Positions 1 through 43,019 of a DNA stretch of 64,000 nt are shown one piece after another (positions within the stretch are counted from its first letter, which is position 1; each line of letters opens with the position of its first letter). The DNA lies in contig JAUIMM010000534.1 of NCBI GenBank assembly GCA_031769625.1, positions 6,474,001-6,538,000 of the forward strand, written 5' to 3'. The stretch is from Taudactylus pleione (taxonomy: Eukaryota > Chordata > Amphibia > Anura > Myobatrachidae). Position numbers and translations under genes: made by a program. A model generated the notes under the pieces. It ran no database searches. It was not told where the DNA came from and saw only the letters and a list, made by a program, of their open reading frames with translations.

Positions 1-700
1 CCACATCAAAAACTCAGGACGAGTGCGGAGCACCGCTCTGTCCTGTTGAAAAATCAGAAAAAGAGAGCGACAGGAAAGCGCCCCCAATTCTGACACCCTC
101 CTGGCAGAAGCAATTGCCAGGAGAAAAACGGTCTTAAAATGTCAGCCACTTGAGTTCCACTGACTCAAGAGGCTCAAAAGGAGGACCCTGCAGGACCCGT
201 AGACCCACCGCCAAGTCCCAAGGAGCCACAAAGGGAGGCTGGATCCTGAGAACACCTTGGAAAAAGGTGTGAACATCTGGTAGGTAAGCAATCCGTCGTT
301 GGAACCACATGGACAAAGCGGACACACATGGACAAAGCGGACACATGAACCTTCAGAGAAGCAAGGTGTAAGCCGAGGTCCAAACCTGATTGAAGAAATT
401 CCAAGATTCTAGAAACTCGGAACACCTGAAGATCATAGCTTTTGGATTCACAACACTGAAAGTAAGTGCGCCACACCCTGAGGTAAACCGTGCGGAAGCA
501 GGCTTGCGTGCCCTGAGAATGGTACCAATAACCGAACTGGAGAAACCCCGAGACCTCAAGACGGCTGTCTCAAGAGCCACGCCGTCAAAGACAGCCGACC
601 CAGATCCGGATAAAGGCAGGGCCATTGAGACAACAGGTCCCGACACTGAGGAAGAAGGTACGGAGCGTCGATGGAGAGGCTCCTCAGATCGGAGTACCAA
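1..700 (-). pseudogene. DIRS tyrosine recombinase (N-terminal and first catalytic region), partial
   Basis: The N-terminal part reads DGVALETAVLRSRGFSSSVI and LRARKPASARF, overlapping the end of RT/RNase H in another frame as is usual in DIRS. The central part at 346-134 reads GVLRIQPPFVAPWDLAVGL then QGPPFEPLESVELKWLTF. After a one-base shift at about 134 it continues FKTVFLLAIASARRVSELGA, which carries the first Arg of the recombinase active site. The rest lies off the window. At least two frameshifts make it inactive. Confidence 0.82.
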
Positions 701-2166
701 GGACGTCTGGGCCACGCCGGAGCCACCAGCACGAGTGTGCCGCCGTCCTGCTTGAATTTCCGCAGGACCCGAGGAAGTAGGGATATCGGAGGAAACAGAT
801 ACGCCAGGTGAAACTTCCATTTCACCGACAGCGCGTCCACCAGACATGCGCCTGCGTCTCTTGTCCTTGACCCGTAAACTGGCAACTTGTGATTGTGACG
901 GGAGGCCATCGAGTACAGCTCCGGCAGCCCCCATCTGTCCACGAGTAGCTGAAACACCTCTGGGTGAAGCGACCATTCCCCGGGATGCACGTCGTGATGG
1001 CTGAGGAAGTCCGCCTCCCAATTGAGGACTCCGGGGAAGAAGACCGCCGAGATCGCTGGAATGTGGCACTCCACCCAAGCAAGTATGCGAGACACCTCCG
1101 ACATCGCTGCCCGACTGCGCATTCCTCCTTGGTGGTTGATATATGCCACCGTGGTGGCGTTGTCGGACTGCACCTGAACCGCCCTTCCGTGAAGAACGGG
1201 GCTGGACGACTGCAGGGCCCTGTATACTGCCCGCAGTTCCAGGATGTTGATGGGGAGAAGAGCTTCTTCCGCAGACCAACGACCCTGAAGCGACAAGGAG
1301 CCGGTCACTGCCCCCCAACCCCGGAGACTGGCATCAGTCGTGAGCAGGACCCAGTCCAGGATCCAAAAGGGGCACCCCTCAACCAGATGAGCTGTCTGAA
1401 GCCGCCAAGCCAAAGACTGCCGAACCTCCGGGGACAACACCAGCATCTGAGAGCGGATCCGGTGAGGTAACCCGTTCCATTCCGATACAATCAGCCCCTG
1501 CAGGGGCCGGTAATGGAACTGGGCAAATTCCACCATGTCGAATGTCGACACCATGGACCCCAGAACTCTCATAGCCAAATGGACCGACAGGCGGCAACTG
1601 CTCAGGCAACTGCGTATCCGCAGCTGTAGGGAGAAGACCTTCTCCGGAGTAAGGAAGATCCTATGCTGACGAGAATCCAGCAGGGCTCCCAAATGAACCA
1701 TCCGCTGTGATGGAATCAGGGAGGACTTTCTCCAATTTATCAACCACCCGTTCAGTTGCAGGCAAGCGATCGTCAGGTGGAGATGTTGAAGCAGTACCTC
1801 CGGGGAGCTCGCCAGCAACAGGAGGTCGTCCAGATACGGCAGCAGCCGTACATTCTGGTTCCGAAGATGTGCGGCCATGACTGCCATAACCTTTGTGAAT
1901 ACCCTCGGTGCCGTGGAGAGGCCAAAGGGTAGCGCACGGAACTGATGATGCTGAAGGATAGCGAACCTCAGATACCGCTGGTGCGAAGGTGCTATCGGAA
2001 CATGGAGGTAGGCGTCCTGGATATCCAGGGACACCATGAGATCCCCAGGTTCCATCGCCAGAATGATGGAACGTAACGTTTCCATCCTGAATTTGGGAAC
2101 TCTGAGGAATTTGTTCAGAGACTTCAAATTGAGGATAGGGCGATGAGAACCATTGGGTTTCTGCAC
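556..2166 (-). pseudogene. DIRS reverse transcriptase / RNase H, long open frame (536 codons)
   Basis: A single open frame starts in QKPNGSHRPILNLKSLNKFL (RT motif 1 region) and includes SLDIQDAYLHVPI (motif A Asp), PFGLSTAPRVFTK, and YLDDLLLLA (catalytic YLDD). It continues into an RNase H domain: LTTDASLRGWG, INILELRAV, QSDNATTVAYINHQGG and NWEADFLS. The C-terminal tail has LLPRVLRKFKQDGGTLVLVAP, typical of DIRS. The frame is open, but the upstream part of the same domain (to about 2,500) is separated by a stop and a one-base shift near 2,175-2,200. I therefore treat it as a pseudogene. Confidence 0.9.
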
Positions 2167-2194
2167 CAGAAACAGTAGAATAGTACCCCGTCCC

Positions 2195-2503
2195 TCATTG
2201 TGATTGAGGAACGGGAAAAATGACCCCTGCTTTCAGCAAGGACTCTATAGCCTTCTGAATCTGTAAAGCCTTGGTCTTGTCCTGAGAAGGACTCCTGCAG
2301 AAAATCTGGTGGGGCGGTCTGTGCCGAAAAGACAGGGCGTACCCCTGGGAGACCACTTCTCGAACCCAGGCATCCGTGGTGGTATTGTGCCAGCACTGGG
2401 CAAATTGAAGAAGTTGGCCTCCCACTCTGGGGTCCCCCAGAGGGAGGCCCGTCCCATCAGGCAGAAGGTTTATCTTCCTGCTTGGAAGAAGGGCGTCTGG
2501 CAC
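2195..2503 (-). pseudogene. DIRS segment between gag and RT, disabled
   Basis: The frame includes GLPLGDPRVGGQLLQFAQCW, TTTDAWVREVVSQGYALSF and ESLLKAGVIFPVP, the conserved lead-in to DIRS RT. It ends at an in-frame TGA where RT should continue as GTGYYSTVFLVQKPNG. A one-base shift follows. These two lesions separate it from the 556-2166 frame. Confidence 0.8.
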
Positions 2504-2674
2504 TCCAGGCCTGCTTCTTGGGCTTAGAAGCGGCCTTGGTCGCCGACTGCCTCGGGAAGGACTGACATTTTGCCTTGCCCTGAACCCGAAAGGACCGAAA
2601 GGCAGAGCTCCGTACTTTGGTAGGTGCAGAAGCCGAAGGGAGGAAGGTTGATTTAGATTTAGCCAGAGTATCCA

Positions 2675-3310
2675 CTATTTTGTCCAAGTCTGGACCAAAA
2701 AGCAACTCTCCATTAAAAGGTAAGGCCTCCAGGCCCTTTTTGGAGTCTGCGTCAGCTCTCCAAGACCGCAGCCAAAGGACCGACGCGCCGACACCCTAGA
2801 GGTCAGCAAACTTGCATCCAACGATGCTTCCCCAATGTAGGAAGCCGCATCCCTCATTTGTCCTATCAACGCTCTCTGGATATCCAGAGCATCATCCGGA
2901 AAGGTATCCTCCAAAGCGTTGGCCCAGCTCTCAATGGCCTTAGCCACCCAAGAGATAGCCATGGACGGACGGGCCACAGCCCCAGAGAGAGAGTAGATAG
3001 ACTTTAAACAAGTCTCCACTTTCCTGTCCGTGGGATCTTTCAGGGAGGAGATAGACGGCAAAGGCAACGTAGCGCTTTTAATTAAGCAGGTGACATGGGA
3101 ATCCACCGCAGGCGGAGTTTCCCATTTCCTGCAATGAGCCTCAGGAAAAGGATAGTTGGAAGCCAACAGTTTCTGCGGTTGGAATCTCTTGCTGGACAAC
3201 TGCCAGGCCCCCGCCATATGATCCGTCAACTGGTCGGACAGGGGAAAAACAGTCGAAGCTACTTTGGCCTTTTTAAAAGTAGGGTACCTCGACCTGGGGA
3301 GCTGGCGCAT
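2675..3310 (-). pseudogene. DIRS gag, C-terminal fragment
   Basis: A 211-codon frame starts RQLPRSRYPTFKKAKV and includes LSDQLTDHMAGAWQLSSKRF, KWETPPAVDSHVTCL and MAISWVAKAIESWANALE. Its position just before the RT lead-in and its repeats of WETPPAVD-like text fit DIRS gag; the class is inferred from position and style. The 5' continuation is interrupted by the MITE at 3,376-3,913. Confidence 0.7.
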
Positions 3311-3375
3311 CCTTCTCTATATGAAGGTTGGCCCGCACCGCCCTAACCAATGCCGGCACATTAATGGAGGACTTA

Positions 3376-3913
3376 GGGCCTGATTCAGACCCACTCGCGA
3401 GTGGCTGTCCGCTCGCAAGTGGGTCGATGGTCTGCACTGAGCATGCGCACGACGGAGGGAGCTCCGTCGTGCGCATGCGCCAGACGCGACGAGCGAAGGA
3501 CTTTCCTTCGCTCGTTGTGTCTGATCAAAGGGGGCGTGCTGTCGATGTTGATTGACAGCACGCCCCCTTTGGTGGGCGTGCCTCCCTGACGGGGGCGTTC
3601 CCTAGGGAACGCCTCCCGTCAGAAGCCGGCCCACTGACATCACTAGTGATGTCAGTGGGAGTGATTTTGGCTCTGATAGAGCCAAAATCACTCCGGGCCT
3701 TGCGGTTGAAAACCTCAACCGCAGGCTCCGGCTCGCAGTTTTGATGGTCGCGGTGGTCACGACCATCGCGGCCATCAAACTGCACGCTCGTATAGGATGT
3801 GGGTGGTGACCCACAGCTATACGAGCGTCCAGGAGGACGCTCCATATTAATGGAGGACGGCCCTCATTCAGAGCGTGGGCTCTGCTCAGAGCGTACGGCT
3901 CTGAATGAGGGCC
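3376..3913. mobile_element. MITE of the GGGCCTGATTCAG family, hairpin-string type, inside DIRS gag
   Basis: 538 bp bounded by GGGCCTGATTCAG and its near complement, flanked by TTA on both sides (3373-3375 and 3914-3916), a Harbinger-type 3-bp duplication. Inside are about twelve consecutive short palindromes, for example arms GCATGCGCACGACGGAG around a GGAG loop (about 3441-3478), and a perfect 30-nt palindrome at 3630-3659. No coding capacity. It interrupts the DIRS gag, so it inserted after the DIRS copy. Confidence 0.85.
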
Positions 3914-3999
3914 TTAGCCTCCACCTCCTGGGCCCCGGCATCCGAGTCAGAGTCCTCATGGATCTCTCAGTCATCCGAAGACACGTCCGTGTCCATGAA

Positions 4000-4522
4000 C
4001 TACGCCGCCAGTGAAGCCAGAAAGGGGCGCTTAGATGCCTTTGGGGGCAAATCACTGTGCAACATTGATTGAAAAGCCGATGACGAGGCCGCTAGGCTCT
4101 GAACAGAGCTGGAGAGGACACCCACCCACGGAGGGGGTACCGTCTGAGGATACCCCTGAAAAGGTACCATTGACTGCTGCGTCACCGTGGGAGACTGCAC
4201 GTATACAGGCAATCCCGCATAAGTACCCACACAGCCCGAGACCCGGGAGGAGACTGCACCAGATGCGTAACCCCCGGGGAACGGGGGATGGTAGGCTGGG
4301 GCAACGCCCTAGAAGGGACCAGTCCGCGATCGATGCCAGCACTTGTGTAAACATCGACCAAGGAGGATCCTGCGCCACCAGGGGTTTAGAGGGACCAGGT
4401 ACCAGCTGGCACCGCCCGCACAGACCGTCCTGAGACAAATCCACCCCATCAACCCCTGCCGAACAGCGCCGGCAGGAAAACAACACAGGAGCCACGGAGC
4501 GCTCATTCTCCTCATCAGACAT
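4000..4522 (-). pseudogene. DIRS gag, N-terminal fragment with CxxC pairs
   Basis: The frame starts MSDEENERSVAPVLFSCRRC, then GLCGRCQLVPGP. The CRRC and CGRC pairs could bind zinc. A second frame (4,230-4,000) carries GTYAGLPVYVQSPTVTQQS and AFQSMLHSDLPPKASKRP, so a frameshift lies between. It is the likely start of gag in this element. Confidence 0.6.
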
Positions 4523-5570
4523 GCCAATAACTTTTGCAATAAAAGTGTATCACCGAAAAGAGGTGAGGCGTAAAACACCCACGCACGCAACACAAACAGC
4601 CCACAATATGGTACTGTGTAGCACACCACTGTATGAGACGGACCTCACAAATACGTAGATCTATATAAGTGAGGTACACAGAAAGAACACCCCTCTCCCA
4701 CGCACCTGCGGGCCGTAGGAGAAGGAAAGGGATAGGTATAAGCTGACAGTAAGAATAAATAAGCACAGACAGCAGCACTAGCAAAAGTCACATACCATGC
4801 AGGAAGTTATACTCACTGCACCTTTCGCTACAATCAACCTCCCAGATTCAGTGTCTGGGAGGGCTATAGCGCTGCGAACACGGTCCTTAGCAGGGGAGAG
4901 GTACGCAGGGGGACCGGTCCACTTGATACCGCCTGGGAGTTCTGCGTTGCTGCCACTGAGATGGCCGCCGGAGAGCTCTGAGGAGTGGCTGAGAGATAAC
5001 AGCCCAGCGATGCCAGCACGCATGAGAGAAGGCGTGCTGGGCTGAGGGGAGGAGCCGCTAAACCAGGGAAGGCTGCCTCCCCTGGCTAGTGATTAACCCC
5101 AGGGACGCTGGTCCCTTCCAGCAATTATTCCCTGGTGGTCCAGCAGTCACGCAGGGCATTCCTTAGCAGGGGGAGCCCGCCGCCGCTACTAGCGCCGCCG
5201 GTCTGTCCCCAGAGACCGGCGGCTAAAGACTGCATTTCATCTCCCCGCGCAAAGCGCTACACGTGGCTTACCTGGCCCCGTAGAATCCGGCAGCAGTCAG
5301 TGGAAGGTCCCGGAGCCACACTAGTACTGACTCCGGGGTCCCGCTGCGATCTCCAGATCAGTACTGGCGTCGCAGCGCCAGTGGGGCTGTCCAGATGGAC
5401 AGTCTGATGCCGTCGCTCTGAAGATAGTAAGGGGGCGGGGTATAGAGGAGGATGGACCCAAGTGCATCCTGGGAGCAGCAAAGCTTTAACTGCGTGGTGC
5501 CCGTGGATCCAGATCCAGCTATACCCCCAAGGTCAACCCTGTGGCCCCCTATGGACCCTGAAGTAGAAAC

Positions 5571-6206
5571 GTAGATTCTTCCGGTTTAAACAATCGCGCC
5601 CTTGTAGACGTGGCAGTTTGGCTCCTGGATACAGTGTGGCGATCTCAGGGACCCCTTACATGAAGTGGTTGAACATAAAGTGTGTGTTGTCCAACAGTGA
5701 CAACCTTCTTACATGCGCTTAGGATTTCAGAGACTATTATTTGCCAAGCCAATGCCACCATGGGGCCATGCTGCAATCGGGAGCGCATATAGTTAGTTAA
5801 GTTCATACATACCGGATGATTTGAACGATATATTGTTCAATGGTATCATTGCCTTTCATATCATTAAAAAAATCGTCCAGTGTGTAGGCACCTTAAGTCA
5901 ATGGAAAGCACTCAATTCTACCTTTAAGTAAAACGGCGCTGGGGAAACACTCACGTGGCACTTAAACATTTTTCTGAACTAGAAGACGACCCTATACACG
6001 GCTATACATTTCCTTGATAGTCACATTTTGTTTGCTGTTTTTTCAAGTTGTGCTTCTGCAACAGTGTGAGGAAGAAAAGTAATTTGATATGGCAGTGGGA
6101 GCTGGCTGTATGCACCCACTCCAAATCTATTACCACTTTAAAATTGTTCAAATCAGTGGTCTAAATCTAAAGCAGCTAGATTGAGGAATCTATGTACTAA
6201 GCCTTA
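5571..6206. other. Intron 16 sequence, nothing recognised
   Basis: No coding signal or clear repeat was recognised between the DIRS end and the palindromic MITE at 6,207. Confidence 0.5.
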
Positions 6207-6378
6207 GCGGTATATTTACTAAGTGAGTTTTTAGAAGTGGAGCTGTTGCCCATAGCAACCAGTCACATTCTACTTAACATTTATTTAGCACATTCTAGAA
6301 GATAATAGCTAGAATCTGATTGGTTGCTATGGGCAACATCTCCACTTCTAAAAACCCGCACTTCAGTAAATATATCCC
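6207..6378. mobile_element. Palindromic MITE, TATATTTACTAA family, copy 1
   Basis: 172 bp, nearly one full foldback: TTTTTAGAAGTGGAG then GTTGCCCATAGCAACC on the left, mirrored by GGTTGCTATGGGCAAC and CTCCACTTCTAAAAA on the right. It is flanked by TTA (6204-6206 and 6379-6381). Relatives are at about 62,477 and 63,773. Confidence 0.85.
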
Positions 6379-6384
6379 TTAGAG

Positions 6385-6520
6385 CAGGGGTCTTCAACCT
6401 TGGCACTCCAGCTGCTGTGGAACTACACATCCCAGCATGCACTGCCATAGTTTTAGCATTCTGTTATAACAAAAAGGTGGCAGTGCATGCTGGCTGGAGG
6501 GCCAAGGTTGAAGACCCCTG
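6385..6520. mobile_element. hAT-like MITE
   Basis: 136 bp with termini CAGGGGTCTTCAACCTTGG and the exact complement at the right end. Flanking 8-mers are CCTTAGAG (6377-6384) and CCTTACAG (6521-6528), matching 7 of 8, the hAT duplication length. It inserted beside the right end of the neighbouring palindromic MITE. Confidence 0.85.
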
Positions 6521-6958
6521 CCTTACAGAGATAAAGTGGACGGATATAAAGTACCAACTAATCAGCTCCTGTCACTTTACAGGCTGCATTTTAAAAATGA
6601 CAGTTAGGAGCCGATTGGTTGGTACCTTCTCTCTCCCTCCCTCCAAAGCTTAGTACATAGACCCTTTAGGGTGCCAACCGCCTCTGCTTATGTAAAACAT
6701 GTAGGTTCTAGAAGACCTAACCTTTATAACATTTCTCAATAACATACTCTGCACAGGAGGGAGATGCAACAATACTGATGTACACAAAGTAACATAACAT
6801 TGATTTTCATTTAATTTTCTATTCACTGTACACGTGAAGAGAGCATAAACATTCCCACATTCAGAGACGTCGCTGAACTCTTCCTATTGAGCCATCATAG
6901 GAAGAATGGAAAAAACTACTGTGTATATATAGACATCTTAGCCCCTTGCATTGCATCA

Positions 6959-38525
<31,567 letters not shown>

Positions 38526-38550
<25 letters not shown>

Positions 38551-38600
38551 ATTTCCTTCACTAGAGATGAGTTTTCTTCATACTTTATACAGGCCGGATG
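38526..38600 (-). CDS. CNOT3: CNOT3 exon 2 (start codon; residues 1-9)
   Basis: The acceptor TTCTGTTTCACAG precedes 50 nt of 5' UTR, then ATG at 38550-38548 and MADKRKLQ. The donor is CAGG|GTGAGT, leaving phase 1. The UTR part holds a six-codon upstream ORF (38581-38561). The coding part is 38526-38550. The start matches the family start. Confidence 0.93.
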
Positions 38601-40060
38601 CTGTGAAACAGAAAACACACTTTATTGCAATATGTCTGCAGATTCCCAAACCGAATGTTAGATTTTTATTTAACTTGTGAGTAGGTGTTCAACGCAATGT
38701 ATCTAGAGCCCAAGTCTGTAGGCTCTGCATACAGGACAGTAATATAATGTCCTAATGAAGTTTGATATGCTTATTTGGGCAGTCATTTTCCTCCTTGAAA
38801 AGTGATTTATTATGCAAATGACGTGTGTGAGCCATGTGTCAGATTAGTAAGGCTCAGCTATTTACTCTGAACACTGGCTAATTGCTCGGCTTCCCTGCTT
38901 TTACCTTTCCTTTTGCTCAGCAGAAGCCGAGTGACTTGATCACACAGACCTGAGAGATATACGATGATAGCCTGACAAAAAGAGAGAGACAAGGATCCTA
39001 CTTAGCTTTCCTTTCATAATAACTGGACACTGCTATATAGGGAGTAGGAAAACCTGCTGTGATATACCTACCTACTTAGCAGGCAGGATCCTACACTTGA
39101 AGCTGTAAGCAAGAGAAAATAGCTATCAGCTGAGATCATTTCTTGACAATGAATTACTAAGGCTCTGGCAGATAATGGGTTAACCTCAGATCATGCTTAG
39201 AAGCTAGTTACACCTATTAGGGGAACTAATTAAATGTTACCCTGTCAAAACGAAGATTATTCTCCCCAAAATTACCATGCTTTTAACTTGCACAGAATGT
39301 CAAAGAAAAATAACATCAGAGTCGGTTAAAATGAGATATTTAGCTACTCTCGGCTCAATGTTACAGCTAGTGTGATAATAGGTACAAAGTGGATTCAGAA
39401 TACACTGCTATTCTCACATGCAGCTTCCAGCACATCACCTTGTCTGAGCAAATGACTGAGCGATTAAGGGTAACAAATCAGTCACCTACCCGTAGAAGAA
39501 ACCATTTCTCAGTAATTACAATTGGCTGAATTTTGGCTCAGCCTACAAAACAGCTGCCTCCACTGGGGGTAGTTGCTGGTTACACTCTGGAAAGGAGCAG
39601 CAGCAACTCTATCACATTAGGCTGCCTATGTGCTGGTAATATGGATTGCAACCACAGCAGTGGGACATTTAAAAAACTGTAGATCGGATTGTGCCCTGGA
39701 CAGACTTGAGGATTCCACTGTGAGTGCAGGTGGGTTAGTAACAGAACTGCTATAAGTCAAAGTACTTTGGTCACACATGATCCAGCATAAGCAGCTGGTG
39801 TGAACAATTATTATATTGTATTTCTAGAAGGGTAACTTTGTATGCACTGTTGTAGAACTCTTTGGCTCTTACAGTATTTTCATTAGCTGCTGCAATACAT
39901 GCTGCAGCCAAACAGATTAGCTGTCACGTAAAGACACTGGTGCGAGAGCCCAATACCTATACTAGTACAAATCCAGATGTAGTGTTACTGTAACTGGTAA
40001 ACAGACACTGGTGAAAAGATTTCTCTGCAGATACTTTATGTACACTTTACAAGGATACCT
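38601..40060. other. 5' intron sequence, nothing recognised
   Basis: No repeats with clear ends or open frames with family features were seen. It could hold regulatory elements that cannot be judged from sequence alone. Confidence 0.4.
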
Positions 40061-40071
40061 GCTGACAATTA

Positions 40072-40345
40072 AGCTGGGTACACACTAGGTGATATGTAGT
40101 CCACATAGGCCAGTGTGTACCCACTATGAGCGTTCCTGCGGTGTTGTTCGTTGCACCGCCAGATCGAGCCTACATGCTGCTCAATCTGTCAATTTGATGA
40201 ACGACCTCATGCTTTTGGAGGCGCCTGGTGAACGATCTATCGTGCAGTCATTCACCAGATCGTGTGGTGTCCAACAACCGCACTTTATGCCGTTCATCAC
40301 ATTGTGCGTCGGCCGGGTACATACCGTTTAGTGTGTACCTGGTGT
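40072..40345. mobile_element. MITE with AGCTGGGTACACACTAGG ends
   Basis: The left end AGCTGGGTACACACTAGG follows TTA; the right end AGTGTGTACCTGGTG is followed by TAA. The interior has inverted GAACGAT/ATCGTTC-like motifs. It belongs to the TACACACT group. Confidence 0.65.
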
Positions 40346-40557
40346 AAAACTATCAGACGGAAGCCTTGCATGCCCATACACGGCTAACCTAAGTGTATGA
40401 AGATAAACTTTAAAGACCAGATTTTAGGTAAAATGCACTGACATTTTTTTTAATATTTACCAACACAAAACAGGAGGAAAATAGTGAACACACAGTATTG
40501 TAATAAAAAAAAAACATGTAAAGATTAATCTCAATAAAGAAACTGTAACTAGCTCAC

Positions 40558-40620
40558 CTTCTGTTGTGACACTAGGCTCATTGACAGTTGTTCTCCCAAG
40601 TGCATTGGAACACCATCTAC
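40558..40620 (-). other. CNOT3: CNOT3 candidate 5' UTR exon 1b with an upstream ORF
   Basis: A 63-nt block has good splice signals on the minus strand: acceptor TTTGTTCTGTAG and donor CAGAAG|GTGAGC. It contains a complete 12-codon ORF (ATG at 40616-40614, TGA ending at 40578), which would be an upstream ORF if the exon is used. It lies between the promoter and the ATG exon. It could be an alternative or false exon; RNA evidence is needed. Confidence 0.45.
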
Positions 40621-40982
40621 CTACAGAACAAAACAAATTAGTAGCTTATTAGGTTGTTAAATGCATGACGCCTAGAGCACTCTAGTCAGGCCACGATATC
40701 TCTGAACATACAGGCCTTGCAGCTTTTCATGACCGCTCTCACTTTAAACAACTATAAGGAACATGGGTCAAAAGTGGTCCTGTAGTGGAGTGACACTATT
40801 TAAACAGCTGCAATATCCCCACTGAGAGAAATAAACAAATTTAGTGGCTTAAAAAGTGTTTTTTTCTGTATAATTCAATATAAAATAAATACATTTTAGG
40901 GTATAGTGGAATACTACAACACTAAATTGAATGTGACTACCAAGACTGACAGAAACCACTGGTAGAACAAGATGGATCATTA

Positions 40983-41182
40983 ATACTCCTTTTACACATA
41001 CATAAAAAGCCTGAGTTTTTGCACGTGAATGAGCATCGACCCGAAATATTGGTATGTGTCAAAAGACACAACCCGGGACTAAGTCCCGGGTCCACGACCC
41101 TGCTCTTTACCAGGGTCAGCCTGAGAATTTGCCGGGTTGATAGACCTGGGGATTTCCTGGATCTTAAGTCTGAAAGGGGTAG
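40983..41182. mobile_element. MITE related to the CCCCTTTTACACCAG group
   Basis: The left TACTCCTTTTACACATAC and right AAGTCTGAAAGGGGTAGTA are weakly inverted. CCCGGGACTAAGTCCCGGG is a perfect internal palindrome (about 41,072-41,090). Confidence 0.6.
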
Positions 41183-42660
41183 TAGTGGATGAAACGTTAC
41201 AATCATATCAAATTTAAGGGGAATCCAAACACTAGCCGAGTAGTCTGCATCATCACGATATTTGAAAATGCCGTAGGGCTATATAAAAAGCTAAATACAG
41301 AAGTTCAATAGTGAATCTTATCATCTGTTTGCTCTTTGCCAGGTCTTTATTCATATTTAGCTATAACTTGGCTATTTCTTCCCACATCCCAATAGTAAAT
41401 AGAAGGGAATAAATGGTGTGCAAATGCCCATCATGTTTCCTGACTCTGCCTTTCAGTGCGAGGTCTGGGAAATGGGACCAACGTGCAACCAAGCCGTATC
41501 AGAAAGTGATGTAAACATTAAGCTCCTGGGGCTGCATCACTTCTAGAATGACTGGGGTCTGACAATGGCCACACACCTAGGCCAATAGCAGCTATATAAC
41601 ATTGTCCTCAACATGCCAGATTATGGTCTGATTGATTCTGGTCAGACCACAAGATGTAATGTCTGGCCCGATGGGCAATATCACAGCATGGTGCCAGTCT
41701 TATTGTAGCTACATAGTAAAAACAGTCACTGTATCAATAACTATTTCTAAATGACAATACAAACAACAAAATAGATATACACAAGTCTTTGTGCCATTAC
41801 TTTCCTTACCACAACTGCTGTAAAAAATTTAATGAAATCTTTGCCATGTTAAATAGTTAACATCCCATACATAATGAAATTGGTGGCTCTTGCAGACACA
41901 ACTGAAGCGCTCTGAAATATTAATACGATGATGCCAAGAACAATATAAACAGGCTACCAATACAAAGCATAAGAACCGAAGGTCTAAATTACTTGGCTTC
42001 TTCTCTAAGGCGTACAAGGCTAATCAAACTAAAAAATATTGCAACTACAATTTGTTTCTCATAAATCTAGTGTGTGTCTAAACTTTAAATAGAGCGTCTG
42101 CTATGCCGTAGTTTATTGCCAGTCAGTCAAAAGAAATATGGTAGATATGCTTTCAAATATATTATTTAAGGTGGATCTAATAAAGATGCACAGGGAAACT
42201 AGTCAGATTAAAGCAGACCTAATTCAGTCTGTTAGAATGAAAGGGCCCAAAGCAAAGATGAACGTAAGCGTGCAGATAGGGCGGATCCACATTAGACGCA
42301 TGGAACTAAAGGCCTCAATTGGTACGCTTGGTTTCATAGCCATCATCATCATCAGTACTTACACCAGCCCTGTCCTTGCCCCAAAAGTTCAGTCTGAAAA
42401 CAGGCATATAGACATTTTGGCATAGCCTCCAATTCCATCTACACTCCCTCGCTAAACTAATTTACATGTGACTTGCAGTTACTGCCTATTTATGCCCTCA
42501 AGTGGAGATGCGTACAACTCTGTATAATCCATAGTTGCGTACTCTACACCGTGCGAAAACAACATACATCCGCAAAACAGACTTACATTCAACTCTGCAA
42601 TAGGCCTAAAAGGTTTGTTGTGGCGAAGGCTGAACTGCACTGTGTTACTTTTCATTCAAT

Positions 42661-43019
42661 GGGAGGTGACTCAATTCAGAGCGATTTGTAATAACGGCGG
42701 GAAGGAGTACCCGGAGCTATTCAATTGTCTCCAGCGCGCCCAGCACTTAAGTTGGGAGATACAGGTTACCGCTCCTTAAGTCGGGTGTTTAATCGTGGTA
42801 GCCTGCATTCTCAGACTTAAGTGCCCGGCCACGATGCTAATAGCGCACATTCTAAGCCCGAAAACAGTACTGTGGCACTAGTTCAGTTGGATTTCAGCTC
42901 GCACCTCAGCAGGGTATGAGTATAAATCCTCTAGTCTGTGTTAACAGTGCAGATAATTGAATAGCCCTGGGAACTCATCCCCAGTGCTAATCAACATTGC
43001 ACTTAATTGAATCACCCCC
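42661..43019. mobile_element. MITE with GGGAGGTGACTCAATTCAG / TTAATTGAATCACCCCC ends
   Basis: Palindrome-rich sequence with AGCTATTCAATTG and CAGATAATTGAATAGC motifs, of the same general style as 31,911 and 50,715. Confidence 0.65.

Larger units (their letters stand above)
1..5570 (-). mobile_element. DIRS-type tyrosine-recombinase retrotransposon, copy 1 (cut by window edge)
   Basis: The order on the minus strand is 5' terminal region (about 5,570-4,525), gag remnants (4,522-2,675), RT/RNase H (2,500-556) and tyrosine recombinase (about 700 to beyond base 1). This is the standard DIRS order. The end region shares an upstream motif (CTCCCAGGATGC, then TATACCCCGC) with the second DIRS copy at 55.6 kb. 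The copy is damaged by frameshifts, a stop ahead of RT, and a MITE in gag. It lies in or beside the last CNOT3 intron, in the same direction as the gene. Confidence 0.88.

Noticed and set aside
134..346. Minus-strand frame with MWFQRR, similar to MMWFQRHEE in the last CNOT3 exon
   Set aside because: The rest of the frame (VLRIQPPFVAPWDLAVGL, QGPPFEPLES) is DIRS tyrosine recombinase, and it continues into ASARRVSEL after a one-base shift. The match is chance.
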